This document shows, one piece after another, positions 44,630 to 53,910 of a stretch of 64,000 nt of DNA. The first letter of the stretch is position 1. Each line of letters starts with the position of its first letter. Origin of the DNA: Streptomyces venezuelae (GTDB lineage Bacteria > Actinomycetota > Actinomycetes > Streptomycetales > Streptomycetaceae); the NCBI RefSeq assembly GCF_008642335.1, contig NZ_CP029191.1, positions 5,022,001 through 5,086,000 of the forward strand, written 5' to 3'. The position numbers were made by a program, and so were the translations under genes. Below the pieces are notes generated by a model. It saw nothing but the letters and a program-made list of their open reading frames with translations. It did no database searches and was not told the DNA's origin.

Positions 44630-45140
44630 GGGGTCTTCAGCCTCTCCTGTACGCGGTGTCTGGCGGGGCGCCTTGGGCGGTCGGCGCCTGTTCTTCGTCG
44701 GTCGGTGCGGGGGCGAGTGCGGGCCTGTGGGGGGCGCCTCTTGCTCGTCTGTGGGTGCGGGGCCGCGGGGGTATGTACGTACTCGCTATCCCTGCGCCAC
44801 GCCCGATATTCCTCGCCGGCCGGGTGTGCTCGGTGCTCCGTGCGCACATACCCCCACGTCCCCTCGCGAGCGCTTGCGCCTGCGGCCCGGTGGGGGTGCT
44901 CCTACTCGCGCTGGACGGTGCGGGGCAAACGGGCGGGTGGGTGGGGGGCATCATCCGCCGCGAAGCGGCGGTTTTGTGGCCCCTACCCGGCAGGACGGTG
45001 CGGGGTGAACGGGCGGGTGGGAGTGATCCGCCGCGAAGCGGCGGGGCGGTCCGGGCCGCGGGCGGGAGGCGGGATGACACCCCACCCACCCCCGCCGTGC
45101 GGGGACGCGCGGGGTGACCACCCCACCCGTTCGCGGAGCG
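44630..45140. repeat. 511-bp intergenic region with duplicated hairpin units
   Basis: No gene seen. Two copies of GACGGTGCGGGG-YR-AACGGGCGGGTGGG followed by the hairpin CCGCCGC-GAA-GCGGCGG: units 44913-44971 and 44993-45044, the first followed by TTTT. Also a 10-bp inverted repeat GGGGGTATGT (44767-44776) / ACATACCCCC (44846-44855), and GTCGGTGCGGG-like direct repeats at 44690-44765. The hairpins could terminate PNP transcripts. Confidence 0.7.
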
Positions 45141-45965
45141 TCAGACGCGGACGAGGACCTGGCTCAGGAGCTCGCCCATGCGCGTCGCGCTGTCGCGGCC
45201 CGCCTGGAGGACCTCCTCGTGGTTGAGGGGCTCGCCCGTCATGCCCGCGGCGAGGTTCGTGACCAGGGAGATGCCGAGGACCTCCGCACCCGCCTCACGC
45301 GCCGCGATCGCCTCGAGGACCGTGGACATGCCGACCAGGTCCGCACCGATCGTGCGGGCCATGCGGATCTCCGCCGGAGTCTCGTAGTGCGGGCCGGGGA
45401 ACTGCGCGTAGACGCCCTCTTCGAGGGTCGGGTCGATCTCCTTGCAGAGGGCGCGCAGACGCGGGGAGTACAGGTCCGTCAGGTCGACGAAGTTCGCGCC
45501 GACGATCGGGGACGTCGCCGTGAGGTTGAGGTGGTCGCTGATGAGGACCGGCTGGCCGGGGCGCATGCCCTCGCGCAGGCCGCCGCAGCCGTTGGTGAGC
45601 ACGATCGTCTTGCAGCCCGCGGCGACGGCCGTACGGACGCCGTGCGAGACGGCGGCCACGCCACGGCCCTCGTAGTAGTGGGTGCGGCCCAGGAAGACCA
45701 GCACACGCTTGTCGCCGATCTTGAAGGAGCGGATGCGGCCACCGTGGCCCTCGACCGCCGGCGGCGGGAAGCCGGGCAGCTCGGTGACGGCCAAGTCCGC
45801 CTCGGGCTCGCCCAGCGCGTCGACGGCCGGCGCCCAGCCGGAGCCCATCACGAGGGCGACGTCGTGGGTCTCGGCGCCCGTGAGCTCGCGGAGGCGCGCG
45901 GCGGCGGCGTCGGCGGCGGCGTACGGGTCGCCCTGGATGTCGTCCGGAATAACTGAAGCGTTCAC
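45141..45965 (-). CDS. punA: Purine nucleoside phosphorylase (trimeric type)
   Basis: 274 residues. [15 protein letters not shown] (phosphate loop), [51 protein letters not shown] and [50 protein letters not shown]: complete class II PNP. Splits (deoxy)inosine and (deoxy)guanosine to base and sugar-1-phosphate, downstream of adenosine deaminase. GTG 45965 chosen: TACTCT (45973-45978) ends 7 nt before and there is no Shine-Dalgarno sequence (leaderless). Confidence 0.95.
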   Translation of the reverse strand: MNASVIPDDIQGDPYAAADAAAARLRELTGAETHDVALVMGSGWAPAVDALGEPEADLAVTELPGFPPPAVEGHGGRIRSFKIGDKRVLVFLGRTHYYEGRGVAAVSHGVRTAVAAGCKTIVLTNGCGGLREGMRPGQPVLISDHLNLTATSPIVGANFVDLTDLYSPRLRALCKEIDPTLEEGVYAQFPGPHYETPAEIRMARTIGADLVGMSTVLEAIAAREAGAEVLGISLVTNLAAGMTGEPLNHEEVLQAGRDSATRMGELLSQVLVRV

Positions 45966-45989
45966 GCGGACGAGAGTAGCCGCTCATGG

Positions 45990-46003
45990 CCTACGCGCGT
46001 AGA
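45990..46003 (-). promoter_or_regulatory. Nucleoside-regulon operator, copy 6 (PNP)
   Basis: On the minus strand TCTACGCGCGTAGG (46003-45990), 13 of 14 to the palindrome, 11 bp upstream of the -10-like TACTCT of the PNP gene, covering the usual -35 zone. Confidence 0.75.
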
Positions 46004-46077
46004 TGACGATGCCCACGGGATTGCGATCGTTGTCTTGTCGATTCCGACGAGAAGGGGCGGACGGAGAGCCCCGCGGG

Positions 46078-46515
46078 CTAGCAAGGGCGTTTGCGGAGTT
46101 CCATCACATAGTCGTGCGGGGCGCCCGCCGATTCCGCCGCGTCCGCCAGTTCGCCCAGGTAGCGGGCCGACGGGAGGCCTCCCTCGTAACCGTTGAGGAC
46201 GTACACCCAAGCGGGTTCCTCGCCCTCCAGCGTGTCCACGCGGACCCGCATGCGCCGGTAGATGTCGAGGCCGACGCCTTCCCAGCGGTCCATGGAGTCC
46301 TCGTCCATGGGGGCGATGTCGTAGAGCGTGACGAAGACCTGGGAGCGCGGCGCCTCGACGAGCGTGGCGAGCGCGCCCTCCCAGCCCATGTGTTCCCCGC
46401 CGAACGTGAGCCGCCAGCCGGTCAGCCACCCGGTCGCGCGCAGCGGTGAGTGCGGTGCGCGGCGTGACATGAGCCGCGGATCCAGATTGCCGGCGTACGC
46501 GGCGTAGAGCGACAT
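46078..46515 (-). CDS. Gamma-glutamylcyclotransferase-like protein
   Basis: 145 residues. N-terminal YAAYAGNLDPRLMSRRAPHSPL is the GGCT-like Y-x-x-Y-G-S/N-N-L motif, and TLYDIAPMDEDSMDRWEGVGLDIYRRMRVRV with Glu in WEG carries the expected acid residue; LNGYEGGLPSARYL matches the actinobacterial form. Would release pyroglutamate from gamma-glutamyl peptides, or act on a related amide. ATG 46515. Divergent from the LpdA-like gene; the 121-bp gap has a 10-bp imperfect hairpin (46563-46586). Confidence 0.8.
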   Translation of the reverse strand: MSLYAAYAGNLDPRLMSRRAPHSPLRATGWLTGWRLTFGGEHMGWEGALATLVEAPRSQVFVTLYDIAPMDEDSMDRWEGVGLDIYRRMRVRVDTLEGEEPAWVYVLNGYEGGLPSARYLGELADAAESAGAPHDYVMELRKRPC

Positions 46516-46636
46516 GTGGTCGAGGGTACGGCAGCAATCAAGTGCGCCCCTCCTGGAACAGGAGGACCGCCCGGACGGGGGGTCCTTCCACGGACGGAGG
46601 CCCCCGGGGAGAGAGCACCTTGAAGCGTGCGGGACA

Positions 46637-48085
46637 ATGGAGTACGTGACTCGGATCGTGATCATTGGCGGCGGACCCGGCGGATACGAGGCGGCTCTTG
46701 TGGCCGCCCAGCTCGGCGCGGAGGTGACCGTCGTCGACTGCGACGGTCTGGGCGGGGCGTCGGTGCTCACCGACTGCGTGCCGTCCAAGACTCTGATCGC
46801 CACGGCCGAGGTGATGACCACCTTCGACTCCTCGTACGAGGAGCTGGGGATCATCGTCGCGGACGACACTCCGCACATCGACACCCCCGCGCGCGTGGTG
46901 GGCGTCGACCTGGGCAAGGTCAACCGCCGTGTGAAGCGGCTCGCGCTCGCCCAGTCCCACGACATCACCGCGTCGGTGACGCGGGCCGGCGCGCGCGTGC
47001 TGCGCGGCCGGGGCCGTCTGGAGGGGCAGCAGGACGTCGACGGGTCGCGGAAGGTCGTGGTGCGCGCCGCGGACGGGAGCGAGGAGACGCTCGTCGCCGA
47101 TGCCGTGCTGATCGCCACCGGCGGGCATCCGCGCGAGGTGCCGGACGCGCAGCCCGACGGCGAGCGCATCCTGAACTGGACGCAGGTGTACGACCTCGAC
47201 GAGCTGCCCGAGGAGCTCATCGTCGTCGGTTCGGGTGTGACCGGTGCCGAGTTCGCCGGTGCCTATCAGGCGCTCGGGTCGAACGTGACCTTGGTGTCGA
47301 GTCGTGACCGGGTGCTTCCCGGTGAGGACCCGGACGCCGCCGCCGTGCTCGAGGACGTCTTCCGCCGCCGCGGCATGAACGTCATGTCCCGCTCCCGCGC
47401 CGCTTCCGCCAAGCGCGTCGGGGACCGGGTCGAGGTCACGCTCGACGACGGGCGCGTCATCTCCGGCTCGCACTGCCTGATGGCCGTCGGTGCCATCCCG
47501 AACAGCAGTGGCATGGGCCTGGAGGAGGCCGGGGTCAAGCTGAAGGACTCCGGGCACATCTGGACCGACAAGGTGTCGCGGACGTCCGCCCCCGGCGTGT
47601 ACGCGGCCGGTGACGTGACCGGGATCTTCGCGCTGGCCTCCGTCGCCGCCATGCAGGGGCGCATCGCGATGTACCACTTCCTCGGTGACGCCGTGCAGCC
47701 GCTGAACCTGAAGGCCGTCTCCGCGAACGTCTTCACCGACCCCGAGATCGCGACCGTCGGCTACAGCCAGGCCGACGTCGACGCCGGAAAGATCGACGCC
47801 CGCGTGGTGAAGCTGCCGCTGCTGCGCAATCCGCGCGCGAAGATGCAGGGCATCCGCGACGGTTTCGTCAAGATCTTCTGCCGTCCCGGCACGGGCATCG
47901 TGGTCGGCGGTGTGGTCGTCGCACCGCGCGCTTCGGAACTGATCCACCCCATCTCGATCGCGGTCGACAACAATCTGACGGTCGAGCAGATCGCGAATGC
48001 GTTCACCGTGTACCCGTCGCTTTCGGGGTCGATCGCGGAGGTGGCGCGTCAGCTGCACACGCGGAAGACGGCGGGCGAGGGCTGA
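46637..48085 (+). CDS. LpdA-type NAD(P)H:quinone oxidoreductase (flavoprotein)
   Basis: 482 residues, class I pyridine-nucleotide disulfide oxidoreductase fold: FAD loop IVIIGGGPGGYEAAL, NAD loop LIVVGSGVTGAEFAGAY, second FAD motif GVYAAGDVTGIF and dimerisation domain from VFTDPEIATVGYS. The redox pair is broken: GGASVLTDCVPSK has Ser in place of the first Cys, as in Mycobacterium tuberculosis LpdA (Rv3303c), a quinone reductase rather than dihydrolipoamide dehydrogenase. Start may be ATG 46637, or GTG 46646, which lies 7 nt after GACAAT (leaderless possibility). Cytoplasmic; links NAD(P)H to quinones. Confidence 0.88.
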   Translation: MEYVTRIVIIGGGPGGYEAALVAAQLGAEVTVVDCDGLGGASVLTDCVPSKTLIATAEVMTTFDSSYEELGIIVADDTPHIDTPARVVGVDLGKVNRRVKRLALAQSHDITASVTRAGARVLRGRGRLEGQQDVDGSRKVVVRAADGSEETLVADAVLIATGGHPREVPDAQPDGERILNWTQVYDLDELPEELIVVGSGVTGAEFAGAYQALGSNVTLVSSRDRVLPGEDPDAAAVLEDVFRRRGMNVMSRSRAASAKRVGDRVEVTLDDGRVISGSHCLMAVGAIPNSSGMGLEEAGVKLKDSGHIWTDKVSRTSAPGVYAAGDVTGIFALASVAAMQGRIAMYHFLGDAVQPLNLKAVSANVFTDPEIATVGYSQADVDAGKIDARVVKLPLLRNPRAKMQGIRDGFVKIFCRPGTGIVVGGVVVAPRASELIHPISIAVDNNLTVEQIANAFTVYPSLSGSIAEVARQLHTRKTAGEG

Positions 48086-48261
48086 TCCTGTCGGCGGCCT
48101 GAAACAACTCTTTGCAGGTCACGCACTGTTGCCGCCCATTCGTGCGGCATAGGCGGGGAGAGTAAGCACCTATACCACTTCCCACCCTGCGGTGCGAACA
48201 ACTTCTGTAATTCGGCGCAAACTGCTGAAAGTAGACGGTCGTTGGGGTTACTGTCAGTTTC

Positions 48262-49233
48262 GTGTTCGCTGCAGAACGTCGCCAATTGATCCTCGAAATG
48301 GTGCGGGCCAACGGGGCGGTATCGCTCCGTGAGCTCGCCCGCGTCGTCCAGACCTCCGAAGTGACCGTACGGCGGGACGTGCGCGCGCTGGAGGCAGAAG
48401 GACTCCTCGACCGCCGACATGGCGGTGCGGTATTGCCGGGCGGATTCACGCGGGAGTCCGGCTTTCCGCAGAAATCACATCTCGCGACCGCCGAGAAGAC
48501 GGCCATCGCCGATCTCGCGGCGGGTCTCGTCGAAGAAGGCGAAGCCATCGTCGTCGGGGCGGGTACGACCACGCAGGAGCTGGCCCGCCGGCTCGCGCGG
48601 GTACCCGGCCTGACCGTCGTCACCAACTCCCTCCTGGTGGCACAGGCGCTGGCACACGCCAACAGGGTGGAAGTCGTCATGACCGGCGGCACCCTGCGCG
48701 GCTCGAACTACGCACTCGTGGGCAGCGGGGCCGAGCAGTCCCTCCAGGGGCTGCGGGTGTCACGGGCCTTCCTGTCGGGCAGTGGGCTGACCGCCGAGCG
48801 CGGCCTCTCCACGTCCAACATGCTCTCCGCGAGCGTGGACCGCGCGCTGGTCCAGGCGGCGGCCGAGGTCGTGGTCCTCGCGGACCACACCAAGCTCGGC
48901 ACCGACACGATGTTCCAGACGGTGCCGACGGACGTCATCACCCGCCTGGTCACGGACGAACCGCCGGGGCACGACGACCGTGCCGCGACGGAACTGCAGG
49001 CCCTGGCCGACCAGGGCGTGCAGATCACGGTGGCCGGCGGTGCCGCGGGCCCTGAGGTCGCGCCCGGTGCAGACTCCGTCCCCGCGGGGCGCCAGCCGCG
49101 CCGGGACGTGCCCCTGCCGGGTCAGCGTCGCAATCACGGGGCGGGCCCGGGCCAGCAGTTGCGCAGTGCGCTCCTCGGGGAACAGCCCCCAGGGGAGCGG
49201 GCGGCGCGGGTCGCGGACCTGCGCCGCCGCTGA
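48262..49233 (+). CDS. DeoR-family transcriptional regulator
   Basis: 323 residues. HTH: AAERRQLILEMVRANGAVSLRELARVVQTSEVTVRRDVRALEAEGLLDRRHGGAVL, the DeoR signature. Sugar-phosphate sensor domain: IVVGAGTTTQELARRL, LTVVTNSLLVAQAL, VVMTGGTLRGSNYALVG, VVVLADHTKLGTDTMFQ. The C-terminal 70 residues are Pro/Gly/Arg-rich and lie outside the family. GTG 48262 is 7 nt after TACTGT (48249-48254), again leaderless-like. Located between nucleoside genes and carboxylase genes, it is a candidate, unproven, for the nucleoside regulator. The gap 48086-48261 shows only this promoter. Confidence 0.88.
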   Translation: MFAAERRQLILEMVRANGAVSLRELARVVQTSEVTVRRDVRALEAEGLLDRRHGGAVLPGGFTRESGFPQKSHLATAEKTAIADLAAGLVEEGEAIVVGAGTTTQELARRLARVPGLTVVTNSLLVAQALAHANRVEVVMTGGTLRGSNYALVGSGAEQSLQGLRVSRAFLSGSGLTAERGLSTSNMLSASVDRALVQAAAEVVVLADHTKLGTDTMFQTVPTDVITRLVTDEPPGHDDRAATELQALADQGVQITVAGGAAGPEVAPGADSVPAGRQPRRDVPLPGQRRNHGAGPGQQLRSALLGEQPPGERAARVADLRRR

Positions 49234-49248
49234 TTCCGGCGGCGTCCC

Positions 49249-49281
49249 GGGCGGGCGCCGGTGTCGCACCGGTGTCCGCCC
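49249..49281 (+). terminator. Hairpin after the DeoR gene
   Basis: 15-base arms GGGCGGGCGCCGGTG and CACCGGTGTCCGCCC (two G-U wobbles) around TCG, 16 bp after the DeoR stop; convergent with the TetR gene. Confidence 0.7.
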
Positions 49282-49306
49282 GTCCACCGTCAGTGCCCGT
49301 CGGCCT

Positions 49307-49924
49307 TCACCCTCCGTCGGCCTTCAGCCCTCGCAGGGTCAGCGTGAGCAGGCGGTCGGCCAGCTCCGGATCGTCCGGAGTCTCCTCGGCCGCCAGGGAG
49401 ATCGCGTTGGTCAGCTGGAGCAGATCGCCGATCGAGACGTCGGGCCGCACCGTCCCCGCCTCCTGCGCGCGCAGCAGCAGGGCCGCGCCCGCCTCGCGCA
49501 TGGGCATGCTGCACCGCGCGAGCGCCGAAGTGTCGTCGTGCGACGCCGACATGAGCGCGCTCGAAAGACCGCGATACTCACCCGCATGAGTGATGATGGC
49601 GCGCAGCCACGCCACCAGCGCGGAGCACGGCTGCGGGTCGTCGAGCAGCGCGTGCGAACGCGCGAGCAGGTCGCACACCGCGTCCTTCCAGACCGCGCTC
49701 ATCAGCGCGTGCCGGTTGGGGAAGTGCCGGTAGAGCGTGCCGATGCCGACGCCCGCGCGGCGCGCCACGTCCTCCAGGGACGCGCCCGTGCCGTGCTCGG
49801 CGAAGGCGGAGCGCGCCTCGGCGAGCAGCCGGTCGTAGTTGCGGCGGGCGTCGGCCCGCATGGTGCGCGCCGACTGTGCCGCCTGCTGCGGCGCTCTCGC
49901 CTGCTGGCCCGTGCCGGTCGTCAT
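49307..49924 (-). CDS. TetR-family transcriptional regulator
   Basis: 205 residues. HTH: RADARRNYDRLLAEARSAFAEHGTGASLEDVARRAGVGIGTLYRHFPNRHALMSAVW, the SbtR-like C-terminal subfamily (CDLLARSHALLDDPQPCSALVAWLRAIITHAGEYRGLSSALMS). The closing residues ADRLLTLTLRGLKADGG fit. No divergent partner carries an obvious palindrome, so the target is unknown. ATG 49924. Confidence 0.88.
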   Translation of the reverse strand: MTTGTGQQARAPQQAAQSARTMRADARRNYDRLLAEARSAFAEHGTGASLEDVARRAGVGIGTLYRHFPNRHALMSAVWKDAVCDLLARSHALLDDPQPCSALVAWLRAIITHAGEYRGLSSALMSASHDDTSALARCSMPMREAGAALLLRAQEAGTVRPDVSIGDLLQLTNAISLAAEETPDDPELADRLLTLTLRGLKADGG

Positions 49925-49976
49925 CCCCGCACCCTTCGTGAACGTACGCGTCCCCCAAGGATGCCACTGCCCGTGG

Positions 49977-50156
49977 TCAGGGATCCTGGCGGGCGAAGAA
50001 GGCGTCCAGCTCCGCTCGGGCCCTGCGCTCGCGGCGGTGCGGCGGCAGGGAGCCGCCGCTCACGTTCCTGGTCAGCCACAGGACCAGCGGATACGTGACA
50101 CACGTGCCGAGGACGAGGCCGCTCAGCACACCGGTGACCAGGTCACTCATGATCAT
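49977..50156 (-). CDS. Small single-pass membrane protein
   Basis: 59 residues: one helix (LVTGVLSGLVLGTCVTYPLVLWLT) and a basic tail (LPPHRRERRARAELDAFFARQ). Its ATG overlaps the stop of the upstream membrane protein gene (TGATG), so the two are coupled and probably act together. No domain recognised. Confidence 0.7.
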   Translation of the reverse strand: MIMSDLVTGVLSGLVLGTCVTYPLVLWLTRNVSGGSLPPHRRERRARAELDAFFARQDP

Positions 50157-51046
50157 CAACTCACCTTCGTACGAAACTTCTTGAGACCGCCCCCGGAGGG
50201 TGCCGCCGGGGGCGGGTCGCGGAAGCCGTCCCGCGCGGTCGCGATCATCGTGGCGCCGTTGTCCGGGATGACCGCGCCGTAGCCGAGCAGCCGCCAGCGG
50301 GCGTCCACGGCGTCGCTGTCGTAGTACGGCACCGGGCCGCCCTCCGACGGCACGAGGAGCGGCTCCGGCCCCTTGGCGCAGCCGTGGCAGGCGGCGACCT
50401 CCTCGGTGCCCTCGGGGGCGCCCGGGTGCGCCACGCGCGCGTGGCCGCGGTCGTGCAGCGGGTTGAAGTAGCAGGGCGGGTCGGGCCGCAGCGGCCGCTC
50501 CGTCACCAGGGCCTCCAGCGCGCGCATCCCGATCCGGCTGAACTCGACCGCCGCGACGAGCTCGCCGAGTGCGTGGGCCGCGTCGTAGGCCGGGTCGGGG
50601 CTCCGCGGGCCTTCGGCGACCGGGGCGATCACCGAGTTGCTCGCCTGGATCGACGCGGTGACGGCGAACGACGCGAGCTCCGCGCGCAGGTGCGGCGCGA
50701 GCGTGCAGGTGTGGCGGAGCGTGTCGCCGAGCGCGGACGCGTCGCTGAGCAGCCCGGCCTGCCGTTCGGCGTACGGCCGCAGCGCCTCCGGGTCGCCTTC
50801 CGGGTCCGGCGGCGGGGCCGCCCAGTCGGGCGCGGGCAGGGGCAGCGCGAAGGTGTAGGGGCGGCGTCTGCCCAGCGGCAGCTGGGTGAAGCGGCGCAGG
50901 AGGGCGACGGACAGGGCCGTGGACAGGCCGAGGACGAGCCCGGCCTCGTAGCGCTGCCCGGCGTCCGCGGCGCCCGCGAACCATCCGGTCGTACCGATGA
51001 CGGCTGCCGCTGCGAGCAGCCCGATGACGTCCCCCGTGCGTTTCAC
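50156..51046 (-). CDS. Membrane-anchored protein, unknown function
   Basis: 296 residues. Two N-terminal helices (VIGLLAAAAVIGTTGWFAGAA; GLVLGLSTALSVALL) then a large hydrophilic part. The latter has a HDRGHARVAHPGAPEG segment close to a CHGCAKG pair of cysteines, suggestive of a metal site. It ends with a SEGGPVPYYDSDAVDARWRLLGYGAVI region. I do not recognise the family beyond streptomycetes. GTG 51046 has GGGGGGA upstream. Coupled with the following 59-residue protein. Confidence 0.72.
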   Translation of the reverse strand: MKRTGDVIGLLAAAAVIGTTGWFAGAADAGQRYEAGLVLGLSTALSVALLRRFTQLPLGRRRPYTFALPLPAPDWAAPPPDPEGDPEALRPYAERQAGLLSDASALGDTLRHTCTLAPHLRAELASFAVTASIQASNSVIAPVAEGPRSPDPAYDAAHALGELVAAVEFSRIGMRALEALVTERPLRPDPPCYFNPLHDRGHARVAHPGAPEGTEEVAACHGCAKGPEPLLVPSEGGPVPYYDSDAVDARWRLLGYGAVIPDNGATMIATARDGFRDPPPAAPSGGGLKKFRTKVS

Positions 51047-51130
51047 TGAAGTCCCCCCGTGGCCTTCGGCTCTACGCGGGGGAGGACGCGGGGCGGGGCG
51101 GGGGCGGTTGCGCTTGTTCCGGCCGGAGTG

Positions 51131-51246
51131 CGAGTTCCCCGCGCCCCTGACTGGTCCTGCGTGACGCCTCACCGAACGCGCCCCGCACGCAACGGTGCAG
51201 GGCGCGGCGGACGACTCAGGGGCGCGGGGAACCGCGCGATCAGCCC
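51131..51246. repeat. Inverted pair of the dispersed repeat
   Basis: AGTTCCCCGCGCCCCTGA (51133-51150) and TCAGGGGCGCGGGGAACC (51216-51233) are two opposite copies of the dispersed element, able to pair over a 65-base loop. The 287-bp gap 51047-51333 otherwise holds the terminator at 51271. Confidence 0.75.
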
Positions 51247-51270
51247 TCCACCGGGCCGCAGTCGACGGGA

Positions 51271-51317
51271 ACGCCGACGGGCCGGGCTGGAAGAGATCCA
51301 ACCCGGCCCGTCGGCGT
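51271..51317. terminator. Terminator of the acyl-CoA carboxylase alpha gene
   Basis: 20-base arms starting ACGCCGACGGGCCGGG with a single mismatch, loop AAGAGAT, 17 bp beyond the carboxylase stop codon on the minus strand. Confidence 0.85.
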
Positions 51318-51333
51318 ATGCGTCCGCTGCGGG

Positions 51334-53106
51334 TCAGTCCTTGATCTCGCAGATCACCGCGCCGGACGTCAGGCTCGCGCCGACCTCCGCGGTGAGGCCC
51401 TTGATCGTGCCCGAACGGTGCGCGTTCAGGGGCTGTTCCATCTTCATGGCCTCCAGGACGACGACCAGGTCGCCCTCCTTGACCTCCTGGCCCTCCTCGA
51501 CCGCGACCTTGACGATCGTGCCCTGCATGGGCGAGGCGAGGGTGTCGCCGGACGCCGCGGGGCCCGACTTCTTGGCCGCGCGCCGCTTCGGACGGGCGCC
51601 GCCCGCCGCCGCGGTGCGCGCGATGGTCATGCCCAGCGAGGACGGCAGGGAGACCTCGAGACGCTTGCCGCCGACCTCGACGACGACCGTCTCGCGGCCC
51701 GGCTCCTCGTCCGACTCGGCGTCCCCGGTGGCCGTGAACGGCGGGATCTCGTTGACGAACTCGGTCTCGATCCAGCGGGTGTGGACCGTGAACGGGTCGC
51801 TGGAGCCGGTCAGTTCGGGCGCGAACGCCGGGTCCGTCACGACGGCACGGTGGAAGGGGATGGCCGTGGCCATGCCCTCGACGTTGAACTCCGCCAGCGC
51901 ACGCGAGGCGCGCTGCAGCGCCTGCTCACGGGTGGCGCCCGTCACGATCAGCTTGGCGAGGAGCGAGTCCCAGGCCGGGCCGATGACCGAGCCGGACTCG
52001 ACGCCCGCGTCCAGACGGACACCGGGGCCCGACGGCGGCGCGAACGTGGTGACGGTGCCGGGCGCGGGCAGGAAGTTGCGGCCCGGGTCCTCACCGTTGA
52101 TACGGAACTCGAAGGAGTGACCGCGCAGTTCGGGGTCGCCGTAACCGAGCTCCTCGCCGTCGGCGATGCGGAACATCTCACGGACCAGGTCGATGCCCGC
52201 CACCTCTTCGGTGACCGGGTGCTCCACCTGCAGACGGGTGTTGACCTCCAGGAAGGAGATCGTGCCGTCGACGCCGACGAGGAACTCCACGGTGCCCGCG
52301 CCGACGTAGCCGGCCTCCTTGAGGATCGCCTTGGAGGCGGCGTACAGCTCGGCGTTCTGCTCGGCGGTCAGGAACGGCGCGGGCGCCTCCTCGACGAGCT
52401 TCTGGTGGCGGCGCTGCAGTGAGCAGTCACGGGTCGAGACGACCACGACGTTGCCGTGCTTGTCGGCGAGGCACTGGGTCTCGACGTGCCGCGGCTTGTC
52501 GAGGTAGCGCTCCACGAAGCACTCGCCGCGGCCGAAGGCCGCCACGGCCTCGCGCACCGCGGAGTCGTACAGCTCCGGGACCTCTTCGAGCGTGCGGGCG
52601 ACCTTCAGGCCGCGGCCGCCACCGCCGAACGCCGCCTTGATGGCGATCGGCAGGCCGTTCGCCTCGGCGAAGGCGACGACCTCGTCGGCGCCGGACACCG
52701 GGTCGGGCGTGCCCGCGACCAGCGGGGCACCCGCGCGCTGCGCGATGTGCCGCGCGGCGACCTTGTCGCCGAGGTCACGGATGGCCTGCGGCGGCGGGCC
52801 GATCCAGTTCAGGCCCGCGTCGATGACGGCCTGCGCGAAGTCGGCGTTCTCCGAAAGGAAGCCGTAGCCGGGGTGGATGGCGTCCGCCCCCGCGTCCTTG
52901 GCCGCGGCCAGCACCTTGGAGATGTCCAGGTAGCTGGTGGCCGGAGTGTCACCGCCCAGCGCGAACGCCTCATCGGCTGCCCGTACATGCAGCGCGTCCC
53001 TGTCAGGGTCTGCGTAGACGGCTACGCTCGCGATCCCTGCATCCCGGCATGCCCGGGCAACGCGGACAGCGATTTCGCCACGGTTGGCGATGAGCACCTT
53101 GCGCAC
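51334..53106 (-). CDS. accA: Acetyl/propionyl-CoA carboxylase alpha subunit
   Basis: 590 residues: biotin carboxylase domain ([25 protein letters not shown] loop [35 protein letters not shown]) and a C-terminal biotin carrier domain with EAMKMEQPL. It carboxylates its own biotin with ATP and bicarbonate, then passes CO2 to a beta subunit such as PccB. GTG 53106 with AAGGAGG upstream. It is the shared alpha subunit in Streptomyces acyl-CoA carboxylases; the biotin ligase that would modify it is encoded at 56803. Confidence 0.95.
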   Translation of the reverse strand: MRKVLIANRGEIAVRVARACRDAGIASVAVYADPDRDALHVRAADEAFALGGDTPATSYLDISKVLAAAKDAGADAIHPGYGFLSENADFAQAVIDAGLNWIGPPPQAIRDLGDKVAARHIAQRAGAPLVAGTPDPVSGADEVVAFAEANGLPIAIKAAFGGGGRGLKVARTLEEVPELYDSAVREAVAAFGRGECFVERYLDKPRHVETQCLADKHGNVVVVSTRDCSLQRRHQKLVEEAPAPFLTAEQNAELYAASKAILKEAGYVGAGTVEFLVGVDGTISFLEVNTRLQVEHPVTEEVAGIDLVREMFRIADGEELGYGDPELRGHSFEFRINGEDPGRNFLPAPGTVTTFAPPSGPGVRLDAGVESGSVIGPAWDSLLAKLIVTGATREQALQRASRALAEFNVEGMATAIPFHRAVVTDPAFAPELTGSSDPFTVHTRWIETEFVNEIPPFTATGDAESDEEPGRETVVVEVGGKRLEVSLPSSLGMTIARTAAAGGARPKRRAAKKSGPAASGDTLASPMQGTIVKVAVEEGQEVKEGDLVVVLEAMKMEQPLNAHRSGTIKGLTAEVGASLTSGAVICEIKD

Positions 53107-53460
53107 GATGGCTCCCTCCTTGAAACAAGCCGAGTTTAGGGACTGCCGACACGGCCTTACGACCCGTCCCCAATGGTGAGCTTGCCCACACGGAGTGTCA
53201 CTCGAGACCGGCTAGGTTCGCGAAAACCCTTGTCGCACCGCGGTACGCAGGGTCCCTCCACGGCAGCGTAGCCCTCCGATGTGGTCAAGGTCTCTGTGAG
53301 TCAGCGCTGCGGACGCGCGCCTTTCTTTGTGGAGTCCCTACGAATGGCCCAATGATTCTTTGCCTGTGGCACAGCTCTTGTCCCACGGTTTACCCGTTAG
53401 TAGCGTTCGCGATGGGCACGACGTACTAGGGGTAACAGCAGCGGAAGTGGGTGGGGCGCC
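53107..53460 (+). promoter_or_regulatory. 354-bp intergenic region with a sigma-70-like promoter
   Basis: Divergent gap between the carboxylase alpha gene and a membrane protein gene. A well-formed plus-strand promoter is visible: TTGTCC (53378-53383), 17-bp spacer, TAGCGT (53401-53406), leaving a leader of about 48 nt to the GTG at 53461. No open frame or RNA gene recognised in the rest. Confidence 0.55.
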
Positions 53461-53901
53461 GTGGCGCGCAGACCGGTGGCCTGGATGGGCGCGATCGTGC
53501 TCCTGGTGGAGGCGGTCGGCATCGCGCTCCTCAACTGGTTCCTCGGCCACGTCGTCGACAAGCAGGACATGTCGCTCGCCGGCCTCGACCCGCACGCGAT
53601 GACCGTCTCCACCTGGATCGCGGGCGCCGTCTTCGGCGGCTACCTCGCCCTGTGCGGCATCGTCCTGGCCCGCACCGCCGTGCGCGACCGCGCCCCCGGC
53701 ACCTTCGGCCGCATCCTCCTCATCAGCTGCGCCGTCCTGCACGCGCTCCTGGGGGCCTTCTGCGTGGGCCTGGTGGGCTGGGCCGCGTTCGCCTTCATGA
53801 TGGTCGTGCTCGGGCTGATCGTCCTGCCGCTCCTGGCGTACGAGAGGAAGGCGCAGCAGGACGCCGAGGACGACGCGGTGGCCGCGCCCCAGGCCGCCTG
53901 A
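53461..53901 (+). CDS. Small multi-pass membrane protein
   Basis: 146 residues, four hydrophobic segments (WMGAIVLLVEAVGIALLNWFLG; WIAGAVFGGYLALCGIVLA; ILLISCAVLHALLGAFCVGLVGW; FMMVVLGLIVLPLLA) and a short acidic tail. GGAAGTGGGTGGGG precedes GTG. Unknown function; conserved beside the carboxylase genes in streptomycetes as far as I recall. Converges on maf. Confidence 0.78.
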   Translation: MARRPVAWMGAIVLLVEAVGIALLNWFLGHVVDKQDMSLAGLDPHAMTVSTWIAGAVFGGYLALCGIVLARTAVRDRAPGTFGRILLISCAVLHALLGAFCVGLVGWAAFAFMMVVLGLIVLPLLAYERKAQQDAEDDAVAAPQAA

Positions 53902-53910
53902 GCCGCTGCC

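Noticed and set aside
44630..45140. Coding gene in the long open frames covering this gap
   Set aside because: Frames exist on both strands but consist of low-complexity Gly/Arg/Pro sequence over repeated hairpins, with no ribosome site or motif.
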